From an uncultured Halieaceae bacterium (GTDB taxonomy: Bacteria; Pseudomonadota; Gammaproteobacteria; Pseudomonadales; Halieaceae): a DNA stretch of 64,000 nt. Positions 9,901 to 17,182 of this stretch are shown one piece after another (positions within the stretch are counted from its first letter, which is position 1; each line of letters starts with the position of its first letter). The translations under genes and the position numbers were made by a program. A model generated the notes under the pieces. It saw nothing but the letters and a program-made list of their open reading frames with translations. It was not told where the DNA came from and did not search any database. The DNA lies in contig CAJWQE010000006.1 in the NCBI GenBank assembly GCA_913045375.1, positions 1 to 64,000 of the forward strand, in the 5' to 3' direction.

Positions 9901-10704
9901 GCTGACGGATTTACGGTACAGGTTAGCAACTACGATGGGGCTTACGTTTGGGAGGTGTCTGCCTCGACGGGGAGTGCGGCCATCGATGGAACTGGCTTGA
10001 TCACAGTAAGTGATTTAGCGCCTAGCCAAAGCGCGACCGTGAGCGTGACTGCTTCCCGAACAGGCTACGAGAGCGGTGCGGCTGATATTAGTGGCTCGGC
10101 GAGTGTGGGAGCGGCCTTGACGCCCGAGTTTGGTGGCGTTGTCTCGACTGCAGACGGATTTACCGTTCAGGTGAGCAACTATGATTCAGGCTTTACCTGG
10201 GATGTCACTCCGACTGCAGGCACCGCGTCGATCAGTTCATCAGGATTGATAACGGTAGCGGGCTTGAGGTCGGGGCAGAGCAGTGTGGTCACTGTTGGCA
10301 CCTCACGCTCAGGTTACGAGAGTGGGAGTGCCGATATTAGCGGTTCAGCGAACGATACAGGCTCGAGCTTGAATATTACCTTTGCAGTGACCGAGCTTTC
10401 GTCGACCGCTTTTGAAGAGGGCGATGGAGATACGGTGGTCCTGGCATTCACTGTTCAAGCTGATGTTGCTGATGCCCAGATTAATGGCCTGACACTCTCT
10501 GCAACGGGCGATCTCAACGACGCCAATGAAGTGGGTGCGGTGAAGGTGTTCGCCGATGCCAATGGCGATGGTGTTGCTGACACTTCTGAGCTGGTAGCTG
10601 AGGGCAGCTACACCACTGACAATGGCAGCGTAACGTTTACCTTTAACGAAGCTTTATCGATTACGACCGAGGCGAGTCAGGTCTTGATCACTTACGAACT
10701 CTGA
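6967..10704 (+). CDS. Large secreted reprolysin-like zinc metalloprotease
   Basis: The 1245-residue protein starts with a signal peptide ending near LAQSA. A propeptide-like region precedes an M12-type catalytic domain. Its zinc motif HELGHQFAADH lies at about 348-358 and is followed by a Met-turn (SSIMSYAG). Next come a PKD-like stretch (PQVDAGSDYVVP), a Ser/Asp-rich beta domain, and a proprotein-convertase P-domain (about 705-830, ITHTWRGDVVVDLSSPAGT). Three tandem 83-residue beta repeats follow at about 885-1133. The final ~110 residues match the end of the esterase at 1435-2694. The ATG at 6967 has GAGGG just upstream and is preferred over a TTG at 6955. It probably acts outside the cell or on the surface, degrading proteins. 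A lipoprotein gene follows ten bases later. Confidence 0.9.
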   Translation: MAAFNRGVRQTLAALTVALIANLAQSAEVVTGYWSDVSDNEPVIQASLSPKPSQDPSESRLLKFDLVQLRDALNGSDAINIMLPDPYGGAVEFALRPSSVMPKKLAARYPEIRAFEGVALHDAATTIRLELSSKGLTAQVLGAGNRWLIDPLQGLSPEFARSYKYSKSFHTKDEAFCELDSAGVFGGGSVPNNHFKGTTRRARSTGESVKTYRLAVATTGEYGVYHGGTTASALEAVVATINRVDGIFASELAIRFQLVDDNDAVVFADPATDPFTGNDDAGTLIDESQVQIDLLIGTENYDVGHTLSTGAGGLAGLGVVCREGGKAEGVTGSSRPEGDFFDVDYVAHELGHQFAADHTWNGSNGGCGPQQRGPDSAYEPGSGSSIMSYAGLCGADNIASAVDALFHHQSFDQIIGYTTEGIGSVCGSEAVSGNTAPQVDAGSDYVVPKQTPLVLTGSATDQEQGSLLYSWEQRDLGPQAALTDPDDGRFALFRMLDSSSSPERYLPALATVVSGTLDLSERIPQVAREMTMRLTVKDGAGGVQSDDIIVSIDGDSGPFEVVSPNGGEQVGRSKTVEWDTGFTEQAPVSASMVEIYLSTNDGVSFDQLIDTVDNTGSANINFPAGIQSQDARLMIKGAGNIFYDVSDAAFQLDSDRAVPPTPVLDRVEAGDTKLTLYFGEGQPNGVVADTYEAYCATESIATETDYSIEALLPFDENTPITSELEITDDFTIEQDGIQVPVNITHTWRGDVVVDLSSPAGTTVRLKETVGTDGDDNVIETYPITALPAESLSAFEGESTLGTWVLDVSDTQLEDSGQLESWGVTIVSRSSASEGTASGASSPLVVEGLINGETYDCRVTPFADGWPGESVSFPPAIPVGADGNSLTPTFAALTSTADGFTVQISNYDAEFTWDVATTAGSASISGTGLVTVIGLGAGQSATVTVTASRAGFNDGEAEVTGSANVGAALTPEFGAVSSTADGFTVQVSNYDGAYVWEVSASTGSAAIDGTGLITVSDLAPSQSATVSVTASRTGYESGAADISGSASVGAALTPEFGGVVSTADGFTVQVSNYDSGFTWDVTPTAGTASISSSGLITVAGLRSGQSSVVTVGTSRSGYESGSADISGSANDTGSSLNITFAVTELSSTAFEEGDGDTVVLAFTVQADVADAQINGLTLSATGDLNDANEVGAVKVFADANGDGVADTSELVAEGSYTTDNGSVTFTFNEALSITTEASQVLITYEL
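9619..10365 (+). repeat. Three tandem 249-bp coding repeats
   Basis: Three in-frame copies start at 9619, 9868 and 10117, each exactly 249 bases (83 residues). Each begins LTPxF, contains STADGFTVQ(V/I)SNYD and ends in a GSA-type linker. Spacing is exact and residue identity is high, but the DNA has diverged by synonymous changes, so the duplication is not very recent. They are probably beta-sandwich spacers that hold the catalytic domain away from the C-terminal module. Confidence 0.9.
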
Positions 10705-10714
10705 GGAAATATTG

Positions 10715-10978
10715 ATGTTACCGATGAATCAAATGAAGCAAATCTGTGGCGCTATCTTCCTTAGTACGGCTCTTGCTGCCTGTGGTGGAGGTGGGGGCGG
10801 TGGTTCTGCGCCGCCTTCAGGCGGTGGTGGTACAACGCCGCCCCCGCCTACTACAGTGACTAAAAACTTTACGGTGACTGTGTCGGAAATAGATGTATCG
10901 CAAACCAGCACCGGAGAGTCGGTGGTTGTTGATGCGTCTGGCGTATCCGCTAGCGGAACGGTGGAAGTGACTCAGTAG
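10715..10978 (+). CDS. Small lipoprotein downstream of the metalloprotease
   Basis: The 87-residue protein has a lipobox (ALAAC) followed by a run of seven Gly, then a Gly/Pro-rich flexible linker. A short beta-rich tail (FTVTVSEIDVSQ, then VSASGTVEVTQ) completes it. The ATG at 10715 is placed by GAGGA seven bases upstream; a TTG three bases earlier is less likely. It starts ten bases after the metalloprotease stop, so the two are probably co-transcribed. The long linker suggests a lipid-anchored tail that reaches away from the membrane. I do not recognise the family. A role as partner or anchor of the protease is only inferred from adjacency. Confidence 0.68.
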   Translation: MLPMNQMKQICGAIFLSTALAACGGGGGGGSAPPSGGGGTTPPPPTTVTKNFTVTVSEIDVSQTSTGESVVVDASGVSASGTVEVTQ

Positions 10979-11002
10979 CCAGTGATGGCCCTGCTTCTGC
11001 CC

Positions 11003-11434
11003 CTACGATGATTGCCTGCTAATTTTGGCGACGCTCTGGGCGGTCGCGAGGAGCTTGCCATCTGCATCTAGAAGCTCTGACTCCATGAAGGCGGTTTTAT
11101 AGGTCGCTTGGCGAATCCAGCCCTTGGCGAAAACGGGGCCTTTGCCACCACGCGTGACCGCGTGGTATCGCGTTGTGACCTCAAGGCTCGAGAGTGCAAC
11201 AACGCCCTCGGGACCTAAATGCGCAAAGACTGCGTGTGACATAGCCGCATCAAGCATTACGGTGATGAAGCCGCCTTGCACCACATCAATTGAGTGACAG
11301 TGGTCCGTTGTGGGTCGAAACTCAAACGTACAGCTCTGCGCCTGACTATCGGCTGCAATGATCTCCCCGTTAAGCAGTTCGATGAATGGCGGTTTGTGCT
11401 CATTCAGTCGTGCAATCTGATCATTGCTAGTCAT
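11003..11434 (-). CDS. PaaI-type hotdog-fold thioesterase
   Basis: The 143-residue protein matches the PaaI/YigI group of hotdog thioesterases, which hydrolyse acyl-CoA thioesters. The diagnostic segment is VVQGGFITVMLDAAMSHAVFAHLG, where the Gly-Gly and Asp belong to the active site. ALSSLEVTTRYHAV forms the central strand. Length is normal for the family. AAGGA six bases upstream supports the start. It is divergent from the dUTPase gene. The acyl substrate cannot be inferred. Confidence 0.85.
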   Translation of the reverse strand: MTSNDQIARLNEHKPPFIELLNGEIIAADSQAQSCTFEFRPTTDHCHSIDVVQGGFITVMLDAAMSHAVFAHLGPEGVVALSSLEVTTRYHAVTRGGKGPVFAKGWIRQATYKTAFMESELLDADGKLLATAQSVAKISRQSS

Positions 11435-11514
11435 TTCTCAATCCTTAAATTACTGCCTAAAACGTGGCGCGACATGGTAACGTTTCCAGACTAAATCTAA
11501 TAGGACCCCACTCA

Positions 11515-12126
11515 ATGTTAAATGCTGTTCGTACCATGCTAGACCTACAAGACCGGATGAATACTAAGGTTCATCCTGAGTGGCGCGAGCAAGGCTTTGA
11601 ATGGTACCGGGCTGCATGGATCGAGTGCGCTGAGCTGATGGATCATGCGGGCTACAAGTGGTGGAAGCACGCAGATCCCGACATGGAGCAAATTCAGCTT
11701 GAAGTGGTGGATATATGGCATTTCGGTATGTCTGCCATGATCTGCCGCTGTGACAGTCTCGATGAACTAGCAGCCCAGATTGCGAAAGATTTGTCCGCCA
11801 TACCGAGAGAATCGTCTCTGCTAGAGGCCACTGAGATCTTGGCCGAGTCGTGCATTACGACCCAGTCCTTCTCCACCAGCGCGTTTTTGGGGCTCATGGC
11901 GGCGAGTGATCTCAGCTTCGAGCAACTCTATCGCATGTACGTAGGCAAAAACGTCCTGAATTTTTTCCGGCAGGACCACGGTTACAAAGACGGCTCATAC
12001 ATCAAAATTTGGGCTGGCCGCGAAGATAACGAGCATCTTTCCGATTTGCTCGTTCGGCTAGATCCCAAGCAGACAGACTTTGCGGACGCGGTTTACCGAG
12101 GTCTCGCCGAGGCGTATCCGGGCTAA
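11515..12126 (+). CDS. All-alpha dUTP diphosphatase (dUTPase_2 type)
   Basis: The 203-residue protein resembles the dimeric, all-alpha NTP pyrophosphohydrolases that convert dUTP to dUMP. The magnesium-binding helices are visible: WIECAELMDHAGYKWWK supplies the ExxxD-type acidic residues, and EVVDIWHFGMS the second pair. YVGKNVLNFFRQDHGYKDG matches the family's nucleotide-binding region. The ATG at 11515 is chosen over an upstream in-frame start because it follows TAGGA and places the family's N-terminus (MLNAVRTMLDLQDRMN) at residue 1. The next gene overlaps it by one base, so the two are co-translated. Confidence 0.8.
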   Translation: MLNAVRTMLDLQDRMNTKVHPEWREQGFEWYRAAWIECAELMDHAGYKWWKHADPDMEQIQLEVVDIWHFGMSAMICRCDSLDELAAQIAKDLSAIPRESSLLEATEILAESCITTQSFSTSAFLGLMAASDLSFEQLYRMYVGKNVLNFFRQDHGYKDGSYIKIWAGREDNEHLSDLLVRLDPKQTDFADAVYRGLAEAYPG

Positions 12127-12995
12127 TGTCGGAGCAGCAGAGCCCCAACTACGAGGATTTGTTCTACCAAAGTGAGGATGGCCTCACCTTGTATGCGCGT
12201 GACTATCCTGCACCTTCACCTGATGCTCAATGTGTGTTGTTGATGCATGGGCTAAGCCGCAACTCGCGAGATTTCGAAGTCCTCGCTGATCATCTATCTA
12301 CGCGTTATCGCGTATTGGTTGCCGAACAGCGCGGTAGGGGCAAGTCGGAGTGGGATACGGACCCAACACGCTACGCGATTCCGCATTATGTTCGAGATAT
12401 GTTTGCGCTTTTGCAGGCGGCAAATGTTTCCCGTGTCGCCACGGTAGGAACCTCAATGGGCGGACTCATGGCAATGGTCATGAACTCAGCGATGCCAGGC
12501 GTCTTTTCACACGTTGTACTCAATGATATTGGCCCCGAGCTCTGTGACGAGGGCCTCAACCGAATCAAAGGTTATGTAGGGCAGGGCGAGCCAGTTAACA
12601 CGTGGACTGAGGCAGTGGCCTACAACAGACGAATCAACGAGGTGGCGTTTCCCACCTTGTCAGATGAGGGCTGGGAGCAGTTCGCGCGACAGATCTTCAA
12701 GGAGATCGACGGTGTGCCCGTCTTGGACTATGACCCGAGGATCTCTGAGGCGGTAAATGCGGAGGATTCTGATGCCGTTCCCCCGGATCTTTGGCCGGTA
12801 TTCGATTTGTTAGCGCAACAACCTCTGATGCTTGTACGAGGGGCCTTATCAGACCTTCTCGATGACCGAATCACAGCCGAAATGCAGCGTCGCGTACCCT
12901 CAATGGCTTATCTCGAGGTTGCTGATGTCGGGCATGCACCGATGTTGAAGGATGAGGCAGTTATCGCTGCGATCGAGGCGTTTTTTAACCACTAG
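12126..12995 (+). CDS. Alpha/beta hydrolase
   Basis: The 289-residue cytoplasmic protein is a classic alpha/beta-hydrolase-fold enzyme. It has the oxyanion-hole HG motif (LLMHGLSRNSRDF), the RGRGKSEW segment, the nucleophile elbow GTSMGG, an acid in the ALSDLLDD region and a C-terminal His in VGHAPML. The ATG overlaps the stop of the dUTPase gene (TAATG). The substrate is unknown. Its end is only two bases from the convergent phhB gene. Confidence 0.87.
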   Translation: MSEQQSPNYEDLFYQSEDGLTLYARDYPAPSPDAQCVLLMHGLSRNSRDFEVLADHLSTRYRVLVAEQRGRGKSEWDTDPTRYAIPHYVRDMFALLQAANVSRVATVGTSMGGLMAMVMNSAMPGVFSHVVLNDIGPELCDEGLNRIKGYVGQGEPVNTWTEAVAYNRRINEVAFPTLSDEGWEQFARQIFKEIDGVPVLDYDPRISEAVNAEDSDAVPPDLWPVFDLLAQQPLMLVRGALSDLLDDRITAEMQRRVPSMAYLEVADVGHAPMLKDEAVIAAIEAFFNH

Positions 12996-12997
12996 AA

Positions 12998-13282
12998 CTA
13001 CGGCAACACTGAATCAATCGCGCCAGCCAGCTGAAAATCCTTGTCAGTCAGGCCGTCGGCGTCGTGCGTCGACAGTCGGATGGTTACCTGGTTATACACA
13101 TTGTCCCAATTGGGGTGATGGTCCATTGACTCGGCGAGTAGGGCAACGCTGTTCATAAATCCCCAGGCCTCGACGAAGTTCTTAAACACAAAGTCACGAC
13201 GAATGAACTTGCCTTCCAGGCGCCATCGACTGTGTGTGGTCTTAAGCGCGTATTCTACCTGTACGTCAGTTAGTGCTTTCAT
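12998..13282 (-). CDS. phhB: Pterin-4-alpha-carbinolamine dehydratase
   Basis: The 94-residue protein recycles the carbinolamine form of tetrahydropterin, normally as partner of phenylalanine hydroxylase. The signature [15 protein letters not shown] carries the catalytic His-His pair and is followed by [15 protein letters not shown]. Length and architecture are typical. The start has GAGGA five bases upstream and overlaps the 3' end of trmA by 17 bases, so translation is probably coupled. No phenylalanine hydroxylase gene lies nearby. Confidence 0.9.
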   Translation of the reverse strand: MKALTDVQVEYALKTTHSRWRLEGKFIRRDFVFKNFVEAWGFMNSVALLAESMDHHPNWDNVYNQVTIRLSTHDADGLTDKDFQLAGAIDSVLP

Positions 13283-14381
13283 GTGATCCTCGCCGTATCA
13301 GACTGACTCCACACTCCAGGTGATGGGTGTATGGGAACTGATCAAAAACCGCGAGCGCCTCGATTCGGTGCGTCACGCTCAACGATTTAAGATTATCAAT
13401 TAAACTCAATGGGTTACAGCTGATATAAAGAATTTGATTGAATTTTTGACAAAGCCTCGTCGTGCCATCGTCGAGACCCGCGCGTGGCGGATCAACAAAG
13501 ACAGTAGCCAACTTATAGTCATTCAATGGCGGGTCTAGCGACTTCAGTCGACGAAATTCGCGATCACCGTTCAGCGCTTGGGTCACTTCCTCCGCAGCCA
13601 AGCGAGCGAAGGCGACGTTATCGACTTCATTCAACACCAAGTTGTCCTGAGCCGCCCTAGTGGCCACTTTGGATACCTCCGTCGCCAAAACACGTCGGTA
13701 GTGTTTCGACAGCGGAATCGTGAAGTTACCCATACCGCAATATAGTTCAAGAAGGTCTTGATCCGTATTTTGAGCGTGCGCGCATGCCCAGCTGAGCATT
13801 TCCTGATTAACCATGGCATTGGGCTGTATAAACGCTTGCTCGGGTTGTTTGTAGGTAAACGAGCGTCCGTCAACCTGCAATGTCTCCGTAACCCAATCAT
13901 CACTGACGACAAGCTTCTGGCCGCGCGATCGACCAATTAACTTGATGTTCAGTGCTTTTTCGACCTGTATGGCTTCCTGAGCCCACGCGTCATCGAGCTT
14001 TCGGTGGTAGATCAGAGTAACGAGGCACTCACCCGATAGTGTGGATAAAAACTCTGCCTGGAAAAGCTTAGTGCGAAGTATGGCGTTGCCCTGCAGGAGC
14101 ACTCTCAAGGGCTGGAGCACCGCCTGCATTCCTGCGCTACCAAAAGGAAACGTGGTGATCTTTATGGGCTCTCGTGGTCTTTCGCGCTCGAACATGACGA
14201 AATTGAGATCCTCATCATCATGCCAGACCCTGAACTCGGCTCGCATCCGAAAGCTATGGTTGGGCGAAGGGAATATCTGAGGCTCAGGCGCATCCAACGC
14301 CTTAAAGTCAGAGAGAACCGTCGCTACCTTTTCATTAAGTAGCTCTTGATAGCGCTCGGGTTGAAAGTCCTTGGGTAGCAC
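13266..14381 (-). CDS. trmA: tRNA (uracil-5-)-methyltransferase
   Basis: The 371-residue enzyme makes 5-methyluridine at position 54 of the T-loop of tRNA, using SAM. The SAM motif [15 protein letters not shown], the [11 protein letters not shown] motif and the nucleophilic Cys in [10 protein letters not shown] identify it. The N-terminal [16 protein letters not shown] segment and total length match TrmA rather than the FeS-containing RlmD/RumA. The start is GTG without a clear ribosome site, six bases after the tusE stop, so translational coupling is likely. It sits in a leftward run of tRNA-modification genes. Confidence 0.93.
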   Translation of the reverse strand: MLPKDFQPERYQELLNEKVATVLSDFKALDAPEPQIFPSPNHSFRMRAEFRVWHDDEDLNFVMFERERPREPIKITTFPFGSAGMQAVLQPLRVLLQGNAILRTKLFQAEFLSTLSGECLVTLIYHRKLDDAWAQEAIQVEKALNIKLIGRSRGQKLVVSDDWVTETLQVDGRSFTYKQPEQAFIQPNAMVNQEMLSWACAHAQNTDQDLLELYCGMGNFTIPLSKHYRRVLATEVSKVATRAAQDNLVLNEVDNVAFARLAAEEVTQALNGDREFRRLKSLDPPLNDYKLATVFVDPPRAGLDDGTTRLCQKFNQILYISCNPLSLIDNLKSLSVTHRIEALAVFDQFPYTHHLECGVSLIRRGSHESTN

Positions 14382-14387
14382 GAGAAC

Positions 14388-14714
14388 TTAGAGACAGTTT
14401 TTAGGCTTGGGTAAGCCGGCTATTCGACTGCCGACGCGGGCTGGGGAGCCTGGGAATAGAGACATCAGATAAATGCTCGATCCCTTAGAGGAGCCTAGTT
14501 TTAGTTTGGCGTATTTTACCAGCGCTCGATTAGCGGGTGATGCATCGAACTCTTCGAAGTATTCTCGGAGGAGATGAATGACTTCCCAGTGCTCATCCTG
14601 CAACGTAATGCCTTCATCAGCTGCAAATACCGTGGCCAGCTCGCGCGTCCAAGCCTGTCGGTCTTTCAAAAAACCGTGCTTATCGAGCGTTATGGATGAC
14701 AGAAGCGTATTCAC
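14388..14714 (-). CDS. tusE: Sulfur carrier TusE (DsrC-like)
   Basis: The 108-residue protein is the last relay of the Tus pathway. It accepts sulfur from TusBCD and passes it to MnmA for 2-thiolation of U34 in tRNA. LDKHGFLKDRQAW, the EHWEVIHLLREY helix and the C-terminal KPKNCL match the family, with the catalytic Cys as the penultimate residue. I place the start at GTG 14714, one base after the tusB stop, because GGGG lies five bases upstream and it matches the family N-terminus. The reading frame stays open for 40 codons further upstream over tusB. Confidence 0.9.
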   Translation of the reverse strand: MNTLLSSITLDKHGFLKDRQAWTRELATVFAADEGITLQDEHWEVIHLLREYFEEFDASPANRALVKYAKLKLGSSKGSSIYLMSLFPGSPARVGSRIAGLPKPKNCL

Positions 14715-14715
14715 A

Positions 14716-14973
14716 CTATCCCCATGAGCAAAGGGTGGTTGAGCCGAGTATGTATTGTACCCAGGCCTGGTCGCTAATGACGGTAAAATCGTGATTCTTC
14801 TCGCATGATCCATCGTCTGAAGCGAGACAGACAATTTTCACTCCTGCTGACTTGAGCTCTTCAGCAAGGCGTCCGATACCCGTTGTATCGGTCCAAATCA
14901 CAAGATCAGCGGCTGCGATGAATGGTCTAGCAGCAGGCCATGCTTGTGCACGATTGATGACATGAACATTCAT
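14716..14973 (-). CDS. tusB: Sulfur relay subunit TusB (DsrH-like)
   Basis: The 85-residue protein is the DsrH-like subunit of the TusBCD heterohexamer that receives sulfur from TusA. The fold is recognisable from MNVHVINRAQ, AADLVIWTDTTG and the VKIVCLASDDG strand. The sequence is only weakly conserved, which is normal for TusB, and the assignment leans on position between tusC and tusE. Its start overlaps the tusC stop by four bases (ATGA). Confidence 0.82.
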   Translation of the reverse strand: MNVHVINRAQAWPAARPFIAAADLVIWTDTTGIGRLAEELKSAGVKIVCLASDDGSCEKNHDFTVISDQAWVQYILGSTTLCSWG

Positions 14974-15329
14974 GTGAAGGTCACCACGTGAGATGCATTG
15001 TTTATGAGCGAAGCGATATCCGCTTGCGCTAGGCAGGTCACAGGTAGATCGCCGACATTGGTATTAGCGATAGGTTCGTTTGAGCTCACGTAGAGATGAT
15101 CGATGTCGTAGAGCGGCAGTGACTTAATGAGTTTCCGCAGATCGGTCTGCTCAGCGGGTGGAAAGAGGCCCTGGTTCAGGTACTGACAACCGTCACCGGA
15201 GAATAACACCGAAGCGGTTTGGCCGAATGCACCTGCCGCCATCGTCGCGTCGATAGCCGGGTCACTGGGCAGCCCATGCGTATACGGGCTGCTGCCGATG
15301 ATAAAAAGCCAAGTGGTGTTCTTATCCAA
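14970..15329 (-). CDS. tusC: Sulfur relay subunit TusC (DsrF-like)
   Basis: The 119-residue DsrE/F-fold protein is part of the TusBCD complex. LFIIGSSPYTHGL, AFGQTASVLFSGDG and YLNQG are typical of the DsrF branch. It overlaps tusD by eight bases and tusB by four, consistent with stoichiometric co-translation of the complex. Confidence 0.88.
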   Translation of the reverse strand: MDKNTTWLFIIGSSPYTHGLPSDPAIDATMAAGAFGQTASVLFSGDGCQYLNQGLFPPAEQTDLRKLIKSLPLYDIDHLYVSSNEPIANTNVGDLPVTCLAQADIASLINNASHVVTFT

Positions 15330-15636
15330 AACTCACCACCTTGTCGCTGGTCATCCCTGCCTCAACAAGCTCCCCTAAACCTCCAACATAAAAATCATCG
15401 TCTGCTATTAGCTCATAGGTCTCAGCGGAGGCGCTACAGAGAATCAGGCGGGCGCCTACCTCGCGTGACCAGGAAGACCAAAAATTCCTGTTATCCCCAG
15501 TCGCATGTTGGACGCCTTTTCCGAAGAAAAAGACACAGTCCACCCGCGTATTGCCCGGGTCAATCGCCCTGGCAAAACGAAGAGCCCCTGCGGTCAGATC
15601 CGGTTCATTTTTGATGAGTAAGGACAGTGAGGTCAT
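15322..15636 (-). CDS. tusD: Sulfurtransferase subunit TusD (DsrE-like)
   Basis: The 104-residue protein is the catalytic subunit of TusBCD and takes over persulfide sulfur from TusA. The conserved Cys lies in ARLILCSASAETYEL. DCVFFFGKGVQHA matches the family's FFY-G-V region. The ATG at 15636 (MTSLSLLIKNEP) fits the family N-terminus; an upstream in-frame start at 15669 would overlap the terminator hairpin of the gene before it. There is no strong ribosome site. Confidence 0.87.
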   Translation of the reverse strand: MTSLSLLIKNEPDLTAGALRFARAIDPGNTRVDCVFFFGKGVQHATGDNRNFWSSWSREVGARLILCSASAETYELIADDDFYVGGLGELVEAGMTSDKVVSFG

Positions 15637-15651
15637 TGGATTGGGGTGAGC

Positions 15652-15680
15652 AATAAAAAACCCCGGCAAGCCGGGGTTTC
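15652..15680 (-). terminator. Rho-independent terminator between the YccA-family gene and tusD
   Basis: Read leftward, a CCCCGG stem closes on CCGGGG around a four-base loop and runs into six T. The flanking A and T runs make it potentially bidirectional. It lies 18 bases after the upstream stop codon and about 16 bases before the tusD start, so the tus genes need either readthrough or a promoter lying over the hairpin. Confidence 0.85.
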
Positions 15681-15697
15681 AGCTACAAGCTAGCATT

Positions 15698-16372
15698 TTA
15701 GTCGTCGCCACCAAACACGCCGAGCAGATGGAGGAGATGTACGAACAAGTTAAAGATATTGAGATATAGGCCCACTGTTGCTCGAATGTAATTGGTCTCA
15801 CCACCGTGAACAATACGGCTCGTGTCCATCAGGATCAGACCTGACATGATCATGACGACCGCAGCCGAGATAGTGAGTGACAGCGCTGGAATGGCCAAAA
15901 AGATATTAGCGATCATGGCCACGATGGCGACCAACAATCCAGCGAACAGGAATCCACCCATAAAAGAGAAGTCGCGCTTTGACTGCAATGCATAAGCCGA
16001 CAGTCCAAAGAAGATGAGTGCCGTACCACCTAACGACTGCAACACTAAATTGGGCCCATTGGGCAGTGCGAGATAGACGTTAAGTAACGGCCCCAATGCG
16101 GCACCCATCACCCCTGTGAATGCGAAAATAGCGGGGAGGCCTTTTGCACTATCAGCCATTCGGTTGACAACAAACAGCAGGCCGAAGCCCACTAGAACGA
16201 AGACCAGATACATAAATGTCGGCAACTGAAGCACCATTGAGATGGTCGCGGTCACTGCACTGAACGCCAATGTCATCCCTAGCAGCATGTAGGTGTTTTT
16301 TAAAACACGATTCGTTTCGCGTGCTGCCACGTCCATGGGTGCCGTTGACACATCGACTCGTCTTTCAGACAT
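15698..16372 (-). CDS. Bax inhibitor-1/YccA family membrane protein
   Basis: The 224-residue inner-membrane protein has about seven hydrophobic helices and belongs to the BI-1/YccA/YbhL family. Characteristic features are the NTYMLLGMTLAFSAVTA first helix and the conserved acidic end of the family (LMDTSRIVHGGETNYIRATVGLYLNIFNLF). YccA binds and modulates FtsH in E. coli; other relatives are calcium-leak channels. The order YccA family-tusDCBE is also known from Pseudomonas. The start ATG has GAGAGG upstream. Confidence 0.9.
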   Translation of the reverse strand: MSERRVDVSTAPMDVAARETNRVLKNTYMLLGMTLAFSAVTATISMVLQLPTFMYLVFVLVGFGLLFVVNRMADSAKGLPAIFAFTGVMGAALGPLLNVYLALPNGPNLVLQSLGGTALIFFGLSAYALQSKRDFSFMGGFLFAGLLVAIVAMIANIFLAIPALSLTISAAVVMIMSGLILMDTSRIVHGGETNYIRATVGLYLNIFNLFVHLLHLLGVFGGDD

Positions 16373-16480
16373 GTTTGGTTCCTCTCGTAAGTTAACCAGT
16401 CCGGTAATTACTTTGTTACATCGCTTAATATTACATCACCTAATATAGGGGCGACTCGGCTCATATCCAAGCAAAAAGCG

Positions 16481-17182
16481 TTATTCAGCCTCTGCTTGTG
16501 CCCTAACTTCGGCCACAAAGGTTAAATTTCCCGCTACAAAGGTACTGGAAGAAGCTGAATCGAGCGCCATTTCCGCCCGCATCAAGGTGGGTTGCGGTCT
16601 TGGGGAGTGGGGTGCGATTTCGGAGATTTGGGAGATGCGCGTAAGCGACATGTCTGCGGCCCCCGCAAGTAGAGTTAGCTTTTTGCGTGCATCCTCTACG
16701 GCCTTGACCAATGCTTTGTCTCTTGCGTCTTGTGCCTGGGAAGACCCCATGACGGGAGAGCTGATCAGAGTGGCTCCAGCATTGGCGAGCGCGCTCAAGG
16801 CCGCTCCCAAGCGGTCTATTTCGGCGATGGTGAAAGAGATAGTTCTAGTGACTCTGAAGCCGATAAATTGCTGCTGATCGGTTGCTCGATCCCACCGGTA
16901 TTCGGGGAGTAACGACAGCTCGCTCGCGTTCAGACTGTCTGGCTTTAGTGAGAATGGTTTTATGGCGGAGAGCATCGCATCGACTTCTTTCGAGGCTAGT
17001 GCCTGTGCCTTGCCCGCGTCTGGGTCAACCAGCGATACCTGTGCTGTGATGGTTGCCTCGTCAGGAGCAACTGAGACCATCCCCTTACCGGTGACGTCAA
17101 GTTGCGTTGCGGCCAGTGAAGGTACAGAGATGAGAAGCCCCAAAGCGAGCTGAATCGATAAGAAAAATCGCAGTTTTTTCAT
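16481..17182 (-). CDS. Secreted SIMPL-domain (DUF541) protein
   Basis: The 233-residue protein has a signal peptide (MKKLRFFLSIQLALGLL, cleavage near SLAA). One SIMPL/DUF541 domain follows. Typical segments are LDVTGKGMVSVAPDEATI, where the domain begins with G-x-G and PD, and a long helix ALASKEVDAMLSAIK. GFRVTRTISFTI and ALVKAVEDARKKLTLLA follow. Such proteins form periplasmic or outer-membrane oligomers of poorly known role, linked to oxidative stress resistance (E. coli YggE). The ATG at 17182 is preferred to a TTG four codons upstream because it gives a standard signal peptide. Confidence 0.85.
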   Translation of the reverse strand: MKKLRFFLSIQLALGLLISVPSLAATQLDVTGKGMVSVAPDEATITAQVSLVDPDAGKAQALASKEVDAMLSAIKPFSLKPDSLNASELSLLPEYRWDRATDQQQFIGFRVTRTISFTIAEIDRLGAALSALANAGATLISSPVMGSSQAQDARDKALVKAVEDARKKLTLLAGAADMSLTRISQISEIAPHSPRPQPTLMRAEMALDSASSSTFVAGNLTFVAEVRAQAEAE

